NCBI RefSeq assembly: GCF_036965045.1
Contig: NZ_JBALOV010000023.1
Coordinates: 62,001-126,000 of the forward strand
DNA: 64,000 nt
Direction: 5' to 3'
Source of the DNA: Ferdinandcohnia sp036965045
GTDB taxonomy: Bacteria > Bacillota > Bacilli > Bacillales > Bacillaceae_L
The notes beneath the pieces are model-generated. The model searched no databases. It was not told the origin of the DNA and worked only from the letters and a program-made list of their open reading frames with translations. Position numbers and translations under genes: made by a program. Below, one piece after another: positions 25,922-34,712 of this stretch (positions within the stretch are counted from its first letter, which is position 1; each line of letters opens with the position of its first letter).

Positions 25922-26752
25922 TCATGTAAAATATTTTCCTAATAAGTATGCAATCCACTTGCAATGGGGATGGTTACGGATATTTTCGAGGAGTCCTTTG
26001 ATGATTGCCTGGTTAAACGTTTGTTTTTGCACCTGTTCCTGTAAAAGAAGTAATGACTCTCTTTCAATCGAATCCTCCATTTCTTTTACTTTCTCGTCAA
26101 TCAAAGAACTCAATTCTTCCTCCGTTATATCTCCGTTTAATTGAAAAATGGACAGGTCCATATGCTCTTTTTGCAGAAACGGAATGTTCATTCCTTGAGC
26201 CAAAAGATCCGTTTTCTCCACAAGGGATTTACAAAGGACTTCCACATCTAATGGAAAATCCTGATACAAAAAAAGCTCCGAATACATGCGCATAAAACCT
26301 TTAATGCAATAGAGTAAATCATATTTCGTTTGATCTACTTTTTCTCCGTAGATGCGGTCAATCATCGAGAGAATTGTAGAATTAATAAGTTTATCGAAGT
26401 TGCGCAACTTAATGATAAGCTTTTCGTTAAGAGACTGCGTATACTCCTTCATTAGAATATTGGCGAAGTCCGTATGTTGTCCAAAGGATTGAAAGCTTAC
26501 ATAGTAAAAATCATATAGAAGATTTTTTTCATCCTTCTTATTTCTGACTACATGGTCAATGTCGGCATAAATTTGTTCCATGAATTGGTCAATTAAAGCA
26601 ATAATTAATTCATCCTTAGACTTAAAGGAAAGATAAAAGGCTCCCTTTGAAATGCCGCATTGGTCGGTTATTTGTTGAACAGAAGTTGCTTCGAATCCTT
26701 GCTTTGCGAAAAGTTCAAGTGCTTTTTCCATAATTAACTGTTTTTTCACCAT
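25922..26752 (-). CDS. TetR-family repressor (YerO-like)
   Basis: The 276-residue protein has an N-terminal TetR helix-turn-helix (VQQITDQCGISKGAFYLSFKSKDEL, residues about 23-47) and a long ligand-binding region. It is divergent from the RND efflux gene. The same arrangement exists in B. subtilis, where the TetR protein YerO neighbours swrC (yerP). An operator-like palindrome lies between the two genes. GGAGAG precedes the ATG. Confidence 0.9.
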   Translation of the reverse strand: MVKKQLIMEKALELFAKQGFEATSVQQITDQCGISKGAFYLSFKSKDELIIALIDQFMEQIYADIDHVVRNKKDEKNLLYDFYYVSFQSFGQHTDFANILMKEYTQSLNEKLIIKLRNFDKLINSTILSMIDRIYGEKVDQTKYDLLYCIKGFMRMYSELFLYQDFPLDVEVLCKSLVEKTDLLAQGMNIPFLQKEHMDLSIFQLNGDITEEELSSLIDEKVKEMEDSIERESLLLLQEQVQKQTFNQAIIKGLLENIRNHPHCKWIAYLLGKYFT

Positions 26753-26779
26753 ATGCTGTTTCTCTCCTATTGTCTATCA

Positions 26780-26808
26780 TTGACAAATGACTGAATGGTC
26801 ATTATTAT
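26780..26808 (+). promoter_or_regulatory. swrC promoter with TetR operator in the spacer
   Basis: TTGACA (26780-26785) and TATTAT (26803-26808) have a 17-bp spacer. The palindrome AATGAC-TGAATG-GTCATT (26786-26803) fills the spacer exactly, so a bound TetR dimer would block RNA polymerase. Confidence 0.8.
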
Positions 26809-26850
26809 AAATAAATGGGTTAAACAAGTCAATCTAGGGTAGGTGTAAGT

Positions 26851-29800
26851 GTGAGAGGTATAGCCAATTTTGTATTAAAAAACAAACTCGCGGTTTGGTT
26901 GTTAACAATCATTATCACGGTATCTGGTATTTATTCGGGTACACAAATGAAGACAGAAACGATTCCAGATATATCAATTCCATTCCTTATGGTAATGGAT
27001 GTGTATCCTGGAGCAACTCCTGAACAGGTAATGGAAGATGTCTCGATGCCAATTGAAAAAGCGGTCGAAGGACTGGATGGAGTTAAGTCCGTCTATTCAA
27101 ATTCCTATTCAAACATGGCGAATATTCAGGTTGAATATGACTATGGGGAGGATATGGATGAGGCTAAGCGTGAACTTCAGTCTGCGTTAGACGCAGTAAC
27201 TTTACCGGAAAATGCGCAAAAGCCAGTCATTACAGCAATTAGCATGAACATGATGCCGGTTGTCGCTCTTAGCGTAAGTAGTACAACTGAAGACATTGTG
27301 GAATTAACATCAACAGTTGAAGATGTTTTACTTCCGAAAATTGAAAAGTTGGATGGAGTTGGCTCCGCAACAATCACAGGCCAGCATATTGAGGAAGTAC
27401 AACTTACCTATAATAAAGAAAAAATGGCTAAACTTGACTTAACGGAAGACACAGTTAAGCAAATGATTCAAGCTAGTGATTTGGCTGTATCATTAGGTCT
27501 TTTTGAATTTGAAGAAGGCGAACAGGCAGTTTCGATTGATGGAAAATTCATGACAGCAGATGAATTGAAGGAAATGTTAATTCCTGTTACACCTTCCGAA
27601 AATAACCCTGTACCTTTTATAAAGCTTGGTGAGATCGCAACAATTGAAGAGGTTGGACGCGTTCAATCCGTTTCACGTACGAACGGAAAAGATGCCATTG
27701 CGATTCAAATTGTCAAAGAGCAACAGGCTAACACAGTGGATGTTGTAAATGAGGTAAAGGATCTTATTAAGGATGAACAAGAGCGCATCGAGGGCCTTGT
27801 CATCGATGTATCGCTAGACCAAGGTGAGCCGATTGAACAATCCGTTTCGACAATGGTTGAAAAAGCACTCTTTGGTGGTTTAATTGCAGTGTTGATTATT
27901 TTACTTTTCCTACGGAATTTTAGATCAACGATTATTTCGATAGTATCAATTCCAGTCTCCATTTTTATGGCATTATTGTTATTGAAGTGGTTGGATATTA
28001 CGCTGAACTTAATGACACTAGGAGCCGTAACCGTTGCGATTGGCCGGGTAATCGATGACTCCATCGTAGTAGTAGAAAACATATATCGAAGACTTCATTT
28101 AAAAGAAGAAAAATTAAATGGTCGAGCATTAATTCGTGAAGCAACGCTTGAAATGTTCAAACCAATCCTTTCATCTACATTAGTTACGGTTGCAGTCTTC
28201 GCACCACTTATTTTCGTAGGAGGAATGGTTGGCGAGTTGTTCATGCCGTTCGCATTAACAATGACTTTCGCTTTAGGTGCTTCCCTATTAGTCGCGATCA
28301 CAATTGTACCGGCATTATCTCATACACTCTTTAAAAAACAGCTTTATATTGAAAAAACAGAAGCGAAACATAAAGAGGCAGGTAAGCTTGCAAATTGGTA
28401 CAAAGGTATTTTAAATTGGTCACTCAATCATAAAATCATTGTATCTGTCCTATCAATCTTATTATTAGGGGGCAGCGTAGCATTAACACCTTTAATTGGT
28501 TTTAGTTTTATGGGTAGTGAAGAAGAGAAGGTTATGTATTTAACCTACACACCAGGTACTGGTGAGTTAAAGGATGAAACACTTGAGAATGTGGCAGCTG
28601 TTGAAGACGAGTTATTAAAGCGAGAAGACATTGATATTCTTCAACTTTCAGTTACGGAAAGTGGAGATCCGATGGCCGCGATGATGGGAGGCGGAGGTGA
28701 CGGTGCACTTATGTACCTCATTTTTGACCCAGAGATGGATAATTTCCCTGAAGTCCGTGAGGAAATTGAGGAGTATGTGTTTAATATTGGCCAATCCGGT
28801 GAGTGGAAGAGCCAAAACTTCTCGTCAATGTCTATGAATTCAAGTGAAGTAAGTTATACATTATATAGTGAAGATTTAAATAAGCTTTATGATGCAGTTG
28901 ATATGGTTGAAGATGTCATGAATGATGCAGACGGCTTGGAGGATGTTTCTTCAAGTGCGGAGGATGCGTATGTTGAGTACACATTCCACGTCGAGCAAGA
29001 TAATCTACTGCAGTATGGACTTACAACAGGTCAGATTGTCATGATGTTAAATCCAGATCGTTCACAAGAGGTTTTAACTACAGTTGAAAAAGACGGAAAT
29101 ACGATAGAGGTTGTTGTTCAGCAGGAAAAAGTAGCGACACCTAAATCAATCGATGACCTTCTTGCAACACAGGTTCCGACAGCAACAGGCACCGCATTAC
29201 CGCTTTCTGAGTTGGTAGAGGTTAAGGAAGGAACAACATTAAATACACTTGCTCGTAGTAAAGGTGAGTACTATGCATCCGTTTCAGGAAACATAATTGG
29301 TGATGACATTTCAAAAGTCACATCCAAGGTTGGAAAAGACATTGATAAGCTTGACCTTCCTAAAGGTGTAACGTTAGGGGTGGCTGGCGTTCAAGCGGAC
29401 ATGGTTGAAACATTTACCCAGCTAGGTCTTGCAATGCTTGCTGCGATAGCAATTGTATACTTCATTCTTGTTGTGACATTCGGTGAGGGGGTTGCGCCAT
29501 TTGCGATTCTATTCTCCCTTCCATTTGCGGTCATTGGTTCATTCGTTGGTTTATTGATTGCTGATGAAACCATTTCCGTATCCGTAATGATGGGTCTATT
29601 GATGTTAATTGGTATTGTTGTAACAAACGCAATCGTTCTAGTCGACCGTATTATTCATATGGAGCGTGAGGGAATGACAATGCGTGAAGCAATCCTTGAA
29701 GCTGGTTCAACCCGTCTGCGTCCAATTTTAATGACAGCAATCGCGACAATGGGTGCATTGATTCCGTTATTATTCGGCGAAGGCGGCGGTGGCTTAATTT

Positions 29801-29934
29801 CGAAAGGGCTTGGTATTACCGTTATCGGCGGTCTAGCAAGTTCGACATTATTAACACTGCTAGTCGTTCCGATTGTCTATGAAATCCTGTCAAAAATCTT
29901 TAAGAAAGATCGTAAAAACATACAAGAAAACTAA
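26851..29934 (+). CDS. swrC: RND-family efflux permease (SwrC/AcrB-like)
   Basis: This 1027-residue protein has the RND plan: TM1 near residue 12, a large extracytoplasmic domain, TM2-6 near residues 335-500, a second large loop, and TM8-12 near residues 860-1010. PGATPEQVMEDVSMPIEKAV near the N-terminus and the TM4 segment IDDSIVVVENIYRRL are typical. The gene is GTG-started with an AGGGTAGGTG ribosome site. B. subtilis SwrC exports surfactin and other amphiphiles. No membrane-fusion partner is present, as is common in Gram-positives. The true substrate is unknown. Confidence 0.92.
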   Translation: MRGIANFVLKNKLAVWLLTIIITVSGIYSGTQMKTETIPDISIPFLMVMDVYPGATPEQVMEDVSMPIEKAVEGLDGVKSVYSNSYSNMANIQVEYDYGEDMDEAKRELQSALDAVTLPENAQKPVITAISMNMMPVVALSVSSTTEDIVELTSTVEDVLLPKIEKLDGVGSATITGQHIEEVQLTYNKEKMAKLDLTEDTVKQMIQASDLAVSLGLFEFEEGEQAVSIDGKFMTADELKEMLIPVTPSENNPVPFIKLGEIATIEEVGRVQSVSRTNGKDAIAIQIVKEQQANTVDVVNEVKDLIKDEQERIEGLVIDVSLDQGEPIEQSVSTMVEKALFGGLIAVLIILLFLRNFRSTIISIVSIPVSIFMALLLLKWLDITLNLMTLGAVTVAIGRVIDDSIVVVENIYRRLHLKEEKLNGRALIREATLEMFKPILSSTLVTVAVFAPLIFVGGMVGELFMPFALTMTFALGASLLVAITIVPALSHTLFKKQLYIEKTEAKHKEAGKLANWYKGILNWSLNHKIIVSVLSILLLGGSVALTPLIGFSFMGSEEEKVMYLTYTPGTGELKDETLENVAAVEDELLKREDIDILQLSVTESGDPMAAMMGGGGDGALMYLIFDPEMDNFPEVREEIEEYVFNIGQSGEWKSQNFSSMSMNSSEVSYTLYSEDLNKLYDAVDMVEDVMNDADGLEDVSSSAEDAYVEYTFHVEQDNLLQYGLTTGQIVMMLNPDRSQEVLTTVEKDGNTIEVVVQQEKVATPKSIDDLLATQVPTATGTALPLSELVEVKEGTTLNTLARSKGEYYASVSGNIIGDDISKVTSKVGKDIDKLDLPKGVTLGVAGVQADMVETFTQLGLAMLAAIAIVYFILVVTFGEGVAPFAILFSLPFAVIGSFVGLLIADETISVSVMMGLLMLIGIVVTNAIVLVDRIIHMEREGMTMREAILEAGSTRLRPILMTAIATMGALIPLLFGEGGGGLISKGLGITVIGGLASSTLLTLLVVPIVYEILSKIFKKDRKNIQEN

Positions 29935-29942
29935 TTGATTAC

Positions 29943-29979
29943 ACCCTACAAGGTTAAACATATCTTGTAGGGTTTTTTT
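29943..29979 (+). terminator. Terminator of swrC
   Basis: ACCCTACAAG (29943-29952) pairs with CTTGTAGGGT (29964-29973) and is followed by seven T. Confidence 0.92.
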
Positions 29980-30003
29980 ATGTAAAAATAGTTAAAAGAG
30001 GTG

Positions 30004-30034
30004 TTGACCTTGACGTTACGTCAAGGTGTAAAGT
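30004..30034 (+). promoter_or_regulatory. MerR-type promoter with 19-bp spacer and palindrome
   Basis: TTGACC (30004-30009) and TAAAGT (30029-30034) are separated by 19 bp, the overlong spacing used by MerR activators. The perfect palindrome ACCTTGACGT-T-ACGTCAAGGT occupies 30007-30027. It drives the adjacent MerR gene, so autoregulation is likely. Confidence 0.85.
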
Positions 30035-30056
30035 GAAAATATCAGGGGGTGATGAG

Positions 30057-30824
30057 ATGGAATACACGGTTCAAAGGCTAGCAAAGCTAGCGGGAGTCAG
30101 CACAAGAACACTGAGGTATTATGATGAGATTGAGATTCTTAAGCCGGCAAGAATCAATTCATCGGGGTATCGAATCTATGGACAAGATGAAGTTAACCGT
30201 CTCCAGCAAATCCTTTTTTACCGTGAGCTTGGGGTCAATCTAACTGATATTAAACAAATCATAACAAACCCTGCTTTCGATGAATTCAAGGCACTAGAAG
30301 AACATCGAAAGCAGCTCCTTGATAAACGAAAACAAATAGATCAATTAATTGCCAATGTCGAAAAGACAATTGCGCAAAAAGAAGGGAGAATAACAATGTC
30401 TGATCAAGAAAAATTTGAAGGCTTTAAAAAGAAAGCCATTGAAGAAAACGAGCGAAAATACGGAATAGAAATCTGTGAAAAATATGGCGAAGAAACCGTT
30501 CAACAATCAAACGAGAAATTTAAGAACATGTCTAAAGAAGATCATGATGCAGTGACCCGTCTTAGTGAAGAGTTAATGGAAACCCTAAAGGAAGCGATGA
30601 AGACAGGCGACGCTTCAGGGGAACTAGCACAAAAGGCAGCAGATTTACACAAGCAGTGGCTCATGTTTTTCTGGCCGAGCTACTCAAAAGAGGCACATGC
30701 AGGCTTAGCACAAATGTATGTCGATGACGAAAGATTCACAGCGTATTACGACAAAGAACAGCCAGGAACCGCAGAGTTCCTAAGAGATGCCATTCACGTG
30801 TATACGGGGCAAAAGAGTGAATAA
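30057..30824 (+). CDS. MerR-family regulator with TipAS drug-binding domain
   Basis: The start is the ATG at 30057 behind CAGGGGGTGATG, giving 255 residues. The MerR DNA-binding domain (YTVQRLAKLAGVSTRTLRYYDEIEIL) is followed by a coiled coil near residues 80-115. The TipAS domain (about residues 140-250) is the type that binds thiopeptides in TipA and ligands in Mta-like proteins. An internal ATG at 30396 lies near the domain junction and could give a free TipAS domain, as known for tipA, but the AGGGAG-like site there is only suggestive. No target gene other than its own promoter is evident. Confidence 0.9.
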   Translation: MEYTVQRLAKLAGVSTRTLRYYDEIEILKPARINSSGYRIYGQDEVNRLQQILFYRELGVNLTDIKQIITNPAFDEFKALEEHRKQLLDKRKQIDQLIANVEKTIAQKEGRITMSDQEKFEGFKKKAIEENERKYGIEICEKYGEETVQQSNEKFKNMSKEDHDAVTRLSEELMETLKEAMKTGDASGELAQKAADLHKQWLMFFWPSYSKEAHAGLAQMYVDDERFTAYYDKEQPGTAEFLRDAIHVYTGQKSE

Positions 30825-30841
30825 ATGTTTGGGTAATGATG

Positions 30842-30880
30842 GGGCGAGATCGTAATTGATCTTGCCCTTTGTTTGGTTTT
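30842..30880 (+). terminator. Terminator of the TipA-like gene
   Basis: GGGCGAGATC (30842-30851) pairs with GATCTTGCCC (30858-30867, one G-U) and is followed by TTTGTTTGGTTTT. Confidence 0.88.
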
Positions 30881-31158
30881 ACAGGGGTATTTAATAAGGG
30901 GAAGTGGGGTGAAGTACTTTTCTATTGAGTATTGGAGTCATTCGTGCCTTCATTCGCTTGATGAAGACCATTCCGGAAAGTGCATCCACTCCGTTCGGTC
31001 CTTCGCCCGGCTCTTCAAAGGATTAACATCAATGCTACAGAGAAGTAAAGAAAATGAAATCCCAATATCCGGAATACTTCCCTGACAAGCAACATAGGGT
31101 GTAGTAAATATGGAAGACATCTAGTCTACTAGAGGGTCTTCAGATAGGGGGGATTTGA
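30881..31158 (+). other. Gene-free interval before ferredoxin, with a 3' hairpin
   Basis: No convincing gene is present; the only frame here has no coding character. A nested hairpin GAAGAC/GTCTTC with inner CTAGT/ACTAG (31113-31141) lies directly before the ferredoxin ribosome site and could influence its translation or stability. Confidence 0.4.
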
Positions 31159-31395
31159 GTGGCATATGTAATCACGTCTCCATGTGGGGCGGAGAAGGCA
31201 GCAGAATGTGTAGAGGTGTGTCCTGTTGATTGTATTGAGCCTGGTGATGATCAGTATTATATCAACCCTGATATTTGTATTGACTGTGGGGCATGTGTGT
31301 CTGTTTGCCCAGTTGACGCAATTTTTCACGAAGATGAAGTACCAGATGACGAAATTGGATTCGTAGAGCTAGCCCGAGATTTTTTTGGAGTCTAA
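31159..31395 (+). CDS. fer: Seven- or eight-iron ferredoxin
   Basis: This 78-residue acidic protein starts with GTG behind GGGGGG. The first cysteine set is C9-x7-C17-x3-C21-P, which resembles the 3Fe-4S pattern of 7Fe ferredoxins (the second cysteine of a CxxC pair is absent). The second set, CIDCGACVSVCP, is a classic CxxCxxCxxxCP 4Fe-4S site. Bacillus ferredoxins of this length carry low-potential electrons to P450s, desaturases and related enzymes. The gene stands alone between two terminators. Confidence 0.93.
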   Translation: MAYVITSPCGAEKAAECVEVCPVDCIEPGDDQYYINPDICIDCGACVSVCPVDAIFHEDEVPDDEIGFVELARDFFGV

Positions 31396-31427
31396 ACCAT
31401 CATACATAAAAAGTACCAATTCTAATT

Positions 31428-31459
31428 AGTAACTACACTTGTGGTTACTTTTATTTTTG
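31428..31459 (+). terminator. Terminator of the ferredoxin gene
   Basis: AGTAACTAC (31428-31436) pairs with GTGGTTACT (31441-31449) with one mismatch, followed by TTTATTTTT. Confidence 0.75.
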
Positions 31460-31577
31460 TTGAAAACATGGCAATCCTTTATGTGCCATCTTTGGAAAAA
31501 AAGTAATTACTACCACAAATTTACTTGTATATATTAAAATAAATGTAAGGGATTACTTTTTGTAAAAACGTGGGCTC

Positions 31578-31604
31578 GGGACAGCGGGACAGGTCCCTCA
31601 TCCC
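31578..31604. repeat. GGGACA hairpin repeat upstream of the P4H-like gene
   Basis: GGGAC-AG-GTCCC (31586-31597) is nested within GGGA...TCCC (31578-31604). The left half matches the insertion in the ybcF-like gene at 19093. Confidence 0.6.
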
Positions 31605-31620
31605 AAAAGGAGAGGAAGAA

Positions 31621-32472
31621 ATGGAGAAAGTAAAGCAAATTCCAGCCTCACTCATGGATTGGATTATTAAAACGTTAAACAGTGGCGTGAACCCTGAAGC
31701 GATTGTGGATGCAATGATTCGAAAAGGCTATGACCCTAGACTCTCTTATACTACTCTGTTTCGAATTGTCGGAAATAAACCGATAAACACACCTGGTGTA
31801 CAAGCCCCATATGAATATGAACAGCCCGAAATCGCAAAAAAGGGAAGTATCTTACGCACAAGCGACCGAGAAATCAAGGTCTTATCAAAAGTAGAGAAGC
31901 CGTTTATTTTACATCTAGATCATTTCTTAAGCGAAGAGGAATGTAAACAGTTAATTGAATTATCAAGAAGCCGCCTCAAGCCTTCAACCGTGATTGACCC
32001 GAAGACAGGTGAAGAAAAAGCGGCAACCGGTCGAACGAGTAAGGGAATGTCTTTTTATTTACAAGAAAATGAGTTTATTCAAAAAATAGAAAAAAGGATC
32101 TCGGAATTGACTGAGTTTCCCGTGGAAAATGGAGAGGGGCTGCAGGTCTTGAATTATGGCATTGGTGAGGAATATAAAAGCCATTTTGATTATTTTCCAC
32201 CAAGTAAGATAGACCCCGAAAAAGGGGGCCAGCGGGTCGGTACGTTCCTCATCTATTTAAATGATGTACCAGCTGGGGGAGAAACGGTCTTTCCGAAAGC
32301 TGGTGTTTCAATTGTTCCGAAGAAAGGATCTGCCGTGTATTTTCAGTACGGGAACAGCAAGGGTGAGGTAGATCGGATGTCTCTCCATTCAAGTGTACCT
32401 GTATCCGAGGGAGAAAAATGGGTCGCAACGAAATGGATTCGCCAAGGAAATATCTATAAGTCTAAACGTTAG
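31621..32472 (+). CDS. Prolyl-4-hydroxylase-like Fe(II)/2-oxoglutarate dioxygenase
   Basis: The ATG at 31621 has AAAGGAGAGGAAGAA upstream and gives 283 residues. The C-terminal 180 residues form the P4Hc jelly roll. The iron ligands are H and D in YKSHFDYFPPSKID, and the distal H is in MSLHSSVPV, followed by the 2-oxoglutarate lysine in WVATKWIRQ. LNYGIGEEY is the usual preceding motif. About 90 N-terminal residues, including a small domain starting MEKVKQIPASLMDWIIK, are less conserved. Bacillus P4H homologues are known to hydroxylate proline in collagen-like peptides and possibly EF-Tu. The target here is unknown. Confidence 0.9.
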   Translation: MEKVKQIPASLMDWIIKTLNSGVNPEAIVDAMIRKGYDPRLSYTTLFRIVGNKPINTPGVQAPYEYEQPEIAKKGSILRTSDREIKVLSKVEKPFILHLDHFLSEEECKQLIELSRSRLKPSTVIDPKTGEEKAATGRTSKGMSFYLQENEFIQKIEKRISELTEFPVENGEGLQVLNYGIGEEYKSHFDYFPPSKIDPEKGGQRVGTFLIYLNDVPAGGETVFPKAGVSIVPKKGSAVYFQYGNSKGEVDRMSLHSSVPVSEGEKWVATKWIRQGNIYKSKR

Positions 32473-32486
32473 GCATTCGAATAGAA

Positions 32487-32516
32487 TTGTCAATGCAATC
32501 ATGATATAGTTATACT
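32487..32516 (+). promoter_or_regulatory. Candidate promoter of the flavin reductase gene
   Basis: TTGTCA (32487-32492) and TATACT (32511-32516) are 18 bp apart. Confidence 0.5.
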
Positions 32517-32596
32517 AAGATTTTATGTAAGCTAAAAATGAAGCATTTTTTAATAGCAAAAATATGTATACCATCATGTAGAAAGGTGTGTGAATA

Positions 32597-33091
32597 TTGG
32601 ATAATCAGACGAAGGTTCAGACATTTAAAGATGTCATGGGGAATTATCCAACGGGTGTAACCGTTGTTACAACAACAGATGAAAATGGAGTTCCACTTGG
32701 ATTAACGGTAAACTCATTTGCCTCTGTTTCATTGGATCCGACATTGATTTTGTGGTCGATTGATAAAAGGGTATCCACCTACGATATTTTTACAAAAACA
32801 GATAAATTTGCAGTACATGTTTTAGCCGGTGATCAAGGGGATATTTGCGCCCTTTTTGCAAGCAAGGGAACAGATCGTTTTGCGAATTGTGAATGGGAGA
32901 TGTCTACTAACAATCTGCCGATCCTGAAGGGGGCTGCAGGCGTTTTACACTGCAAAACCTTTAAAACGGTTGAAGCGGGGGACCATACGATTTTAATTGG
33001 TGAAGTAGTTGAAATTGAAAACTACAGCAAGCCACCACTACTTTATCACAACCGTAAATTTGGCAATATTCCTGACGAATTTTATAAGTAA
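32597..33091 (+). CDS. Flavin reductase-like FMN-binding protein
   Basis: The TTG start at 32597 has GAAAGGTGTG upstream and gives 164 residues. YPTGVTVVTTTDENG and GLTVNSFASVSLDPTLIL are the flavin_reduct domain hallmarks that bind FMN. These proteins supply reduced flavin to partner monooxygenases or act as reductases. No monooxygenase gene is adjacent, so its partner is unknown. Confidence 0.9.
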   Translation: MDNQTKVQTFKDVMGNYPTGVTVVTTTDENGVPLGLTVNSFASVSLDPTLILWSIDKRVSTYDIFTKTDKFAVHVLAGDQGDICALFASKGTDRFANCEWEMSTNNLPILKGAAGVLHCKTFKTVEAGDHTILIGEVVEIENYSKPPLLYHNRKFGNIPDEFYK

Positions 33092-33099
33092 TCTCGACG

Positions 33100-33136
33100 G
33101 ATACCTTTCTTGTTGGAGAAAGGTATCTTTAAATTT
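33100..33136 (+). terminator. Terminator of the flavin reductase gene
   Basis: GATACCTTTC (33100-33109) pairs perfectly with GAAAGGTATC (33118-33127), followed by TTTAAATTTTT. Confidence 0.88.
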
Positions 33137-33168
33137 TTACCATTTTTAAACGAAGCGAGTGGCTTTAA

Positions 33169-33660
33169 GTGAAACTCATTGAGACATTAATGGATAGTTT
33201 ACGATTACCTAATAAGGCAGCAATGAAGCGACTGAATAAGCTTGAAATGAGAAATACAATTCTCTTTTTGCTGTTATTATTGTTTATCGTCGCACTTCCA
33301 ATCGAAATTAATTTACTTTTGGATGATTCCTATAAGGAAAGTGATATCCCTCAAAATATTTATGTCATCCAAATCCTTTTGTTTTATCCGTTTTTGATGC
33401 TGTTTTTAGGTATAGCTGGGATTTCTGTATTAGCGGGGTTAGGAGTAGGGGTCAGTAAACTCACACACCGCCAGTTGAAATTTCAATTTCTTTGGAAAAT
33501 GTGCGCATTTGCGTTAACAAAACCCATTATTATCTTTGCGGTTGCAAATTTACTGATTGGGACCCATTGGATTATAAATGCAATTGTAACTATTTTGCTA
33601 TTTTACACAATCCTAAGGATGATTTTTCATTATCCAAAACGAGTAAAAAAGCATACATAA
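33169..33660 (+). CDS. Small polytopic membrane protein of unknown function
   Basis: The frame starts with GTG at 33169 and encodes 163 residues. Four hydrophobic segments are visible: about residues 27-50 (ILFLLLLLFIVALPIEINLL), 63-95, 108-130 and 132-152. The N-terminal 25 residues are amphipathic and basic, the C-terminus ends in a Lys/His-rich tail. I do not recognise a family. It stands between two strong terminators, so it is probably a single-gene unit, and the ribosome site (AAGCGAGTGG) is mediocre. Confidence 0.72.
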   Translation: MKLIETLMDSLRLPNKAAMKRLNKLEMRNTILFLLLLLFIVALPIEINLLLDDSYKESDIPQNIYVIQILLFYPFLMLFLGIAGISVLAGLGVGVSKLTHRQLKFQFLWKMCAFALTKPIIIFAVANLLIGTHWIINAIVTILLFYTILRMIFHYPKRVKKHT

Positions 33661-33687
33661 AGAACCGGTGCCCACCGGTTCTTTTTA
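33661..33687 (+). terminator. Terminator of the membrane-protein gene
   Basis: AGAACCGGTG (33661-33670) and CACCGGTTCT (33673-33682) form a perfect 10-bp stem, followed by TTTTATTT. Confidence 0.92.
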
Positions 33688-33810
33688 TTTAGATTGAAAC
33701 TTTTTTTAAAAAGGGAAAACGTCATCTTGTAGAGGATAAGGCTTCTTCATAAATAAATTACAGATCCTGTGAAACACTATCAGTATGTAAAATGTGTAAG
33801 GGGGATTTTT

Positions 33811-34668
33811 ATGGAGAAGGATATGCAATATGGAAGTGATTATAAAATTATTCCTGCAACTTCTATTGGTAGTGGGATTGGGATACAGGTGCTGCCAGAT
33901 CTTTATAGTCATACTATCCAAATCGTGAATTTTGTATTGGTCGGAGAGCCTGGCACATCGGATTTTGTACTTGTGGATGCGGGCATGCCGGGATCTGCGG
34001 AGGAAATGATTTCCGTTTGTGAAGAACGCTTTGGCACGGATAGTCGTCCGAAGGCTATTTTGTTAACGCATGGTCATTTTGATCATGTTGGCGCAATTAT
34101 TAAATTAGTTAAGCACTGGGATGTACCTGTTTACGCTCATGAGCTAGAAATGCCATTTTTAACAGGGCAACAAAGTTACCCTGAGCCGGACTCTTCGGTA
34201 GAAGGAGGAATGGTTGCGAAGATGTCACCACTTTTTCCGAATGAGCCAATTCAGTTAGGAAGTCATGTGGAAAAACTACCTGCGGACGGAACAGTTCCGC
34301 AATTGCCAGAATTCCGTTGGATTCATACCCCAGGACATGCGCCAGGACATGTATCCTTTTTCCGTGAAAAAGACCGTGCCCTCATTGCTGGAGACGCGTT
34401 TGTAACAGTGAAACAGGAATCTCTGTATAAAGTAATAACCCAAGAACAGGAAATTAGTGGCCCGCCAAGGTATTTAACAACAGATTGGGAGGCTGCAAAG
34501 AAGTCTGTAGAAACATTGGCAGGGCTCCATCCAAGTGTTGCTGTTACGGGGCATGGGCTACCGATGACTGGTGAGTTGTTGGAAGAATCTTTAGGTAGAT
34601 TAGTTAAAGACTTTGATCAAATTGCAATTCCGGATTATGGCCGGTATGTCGATAAAAATATTCATTAA
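33811..34668 (+). CDS. Metallo-beta-lactamase-fold hydrolase
   Basis: The ATG at 33811 lies behind AAGGGGGA and gives 285 residues. LTHGHFDHVG at about residue 87 is the HxHxDH zinc motif, GHAPGHVSFF carries the third histidine and LIAGDAF the bridging aspartate. TGHGLPM near the C-terminus gives the last histidine. The family includes quorum-quenching lactonases, glyoxalase II-like and other hydrolases, so the substrate is open. It is flanked by terminators on both sides. Confidence 0.9.
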   Translation: MEKDMQYGSDYKIIPATSIGSGIGIQVLPDLYSHTIQIVNFVLVGEPGTSDFVLVDAGMPGSAEEMISVCEERFGTDSRPKAILLTHGHFDHVGAIIKLVKHWDVPVYAHELEMPFLTGQQSYPEPDSSVEGGMVAKMSPLFPNEPIQLGSHVEKLPADGTVPQLPEFRWIHTPGHAPGHVSFFREKDRALIAGDAFVTVKQESLYKVITQEQEISGPPRYLTTDWEAAKKSVETLAGLHPSVAVTGHGLPMTGELLEESLGRLVKDFDQIAIPDYGRYVDKNIH

Positions 34669-34674
34669 GGACGG

Positions 34675-34712
34675 AACCTGGCTATTGAAAAAGCCAGGTT
34701 TCTTGCTCTTAA
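34675..34712 (+). terminator. Terminator of the MBL hydrolase gene
   Basis: AACCTGGCT (34675-34683) pairs with AGCCAGGTT (34692-34700), followed by TCTTGCTCTT. Confidence 0.75.

Noticed and set aside
30873..31085. A 70-codon open frame as a gene
   Set aside because: It begins in the terminator tail, has no ribosome site, and its composition is not protein-like.
31113..31141. Terminator before the ferredoxin gene
   Set aside because: The hairpin has no T-run after it and lies next to the ribosome site, so I describe it only as a hairpin.
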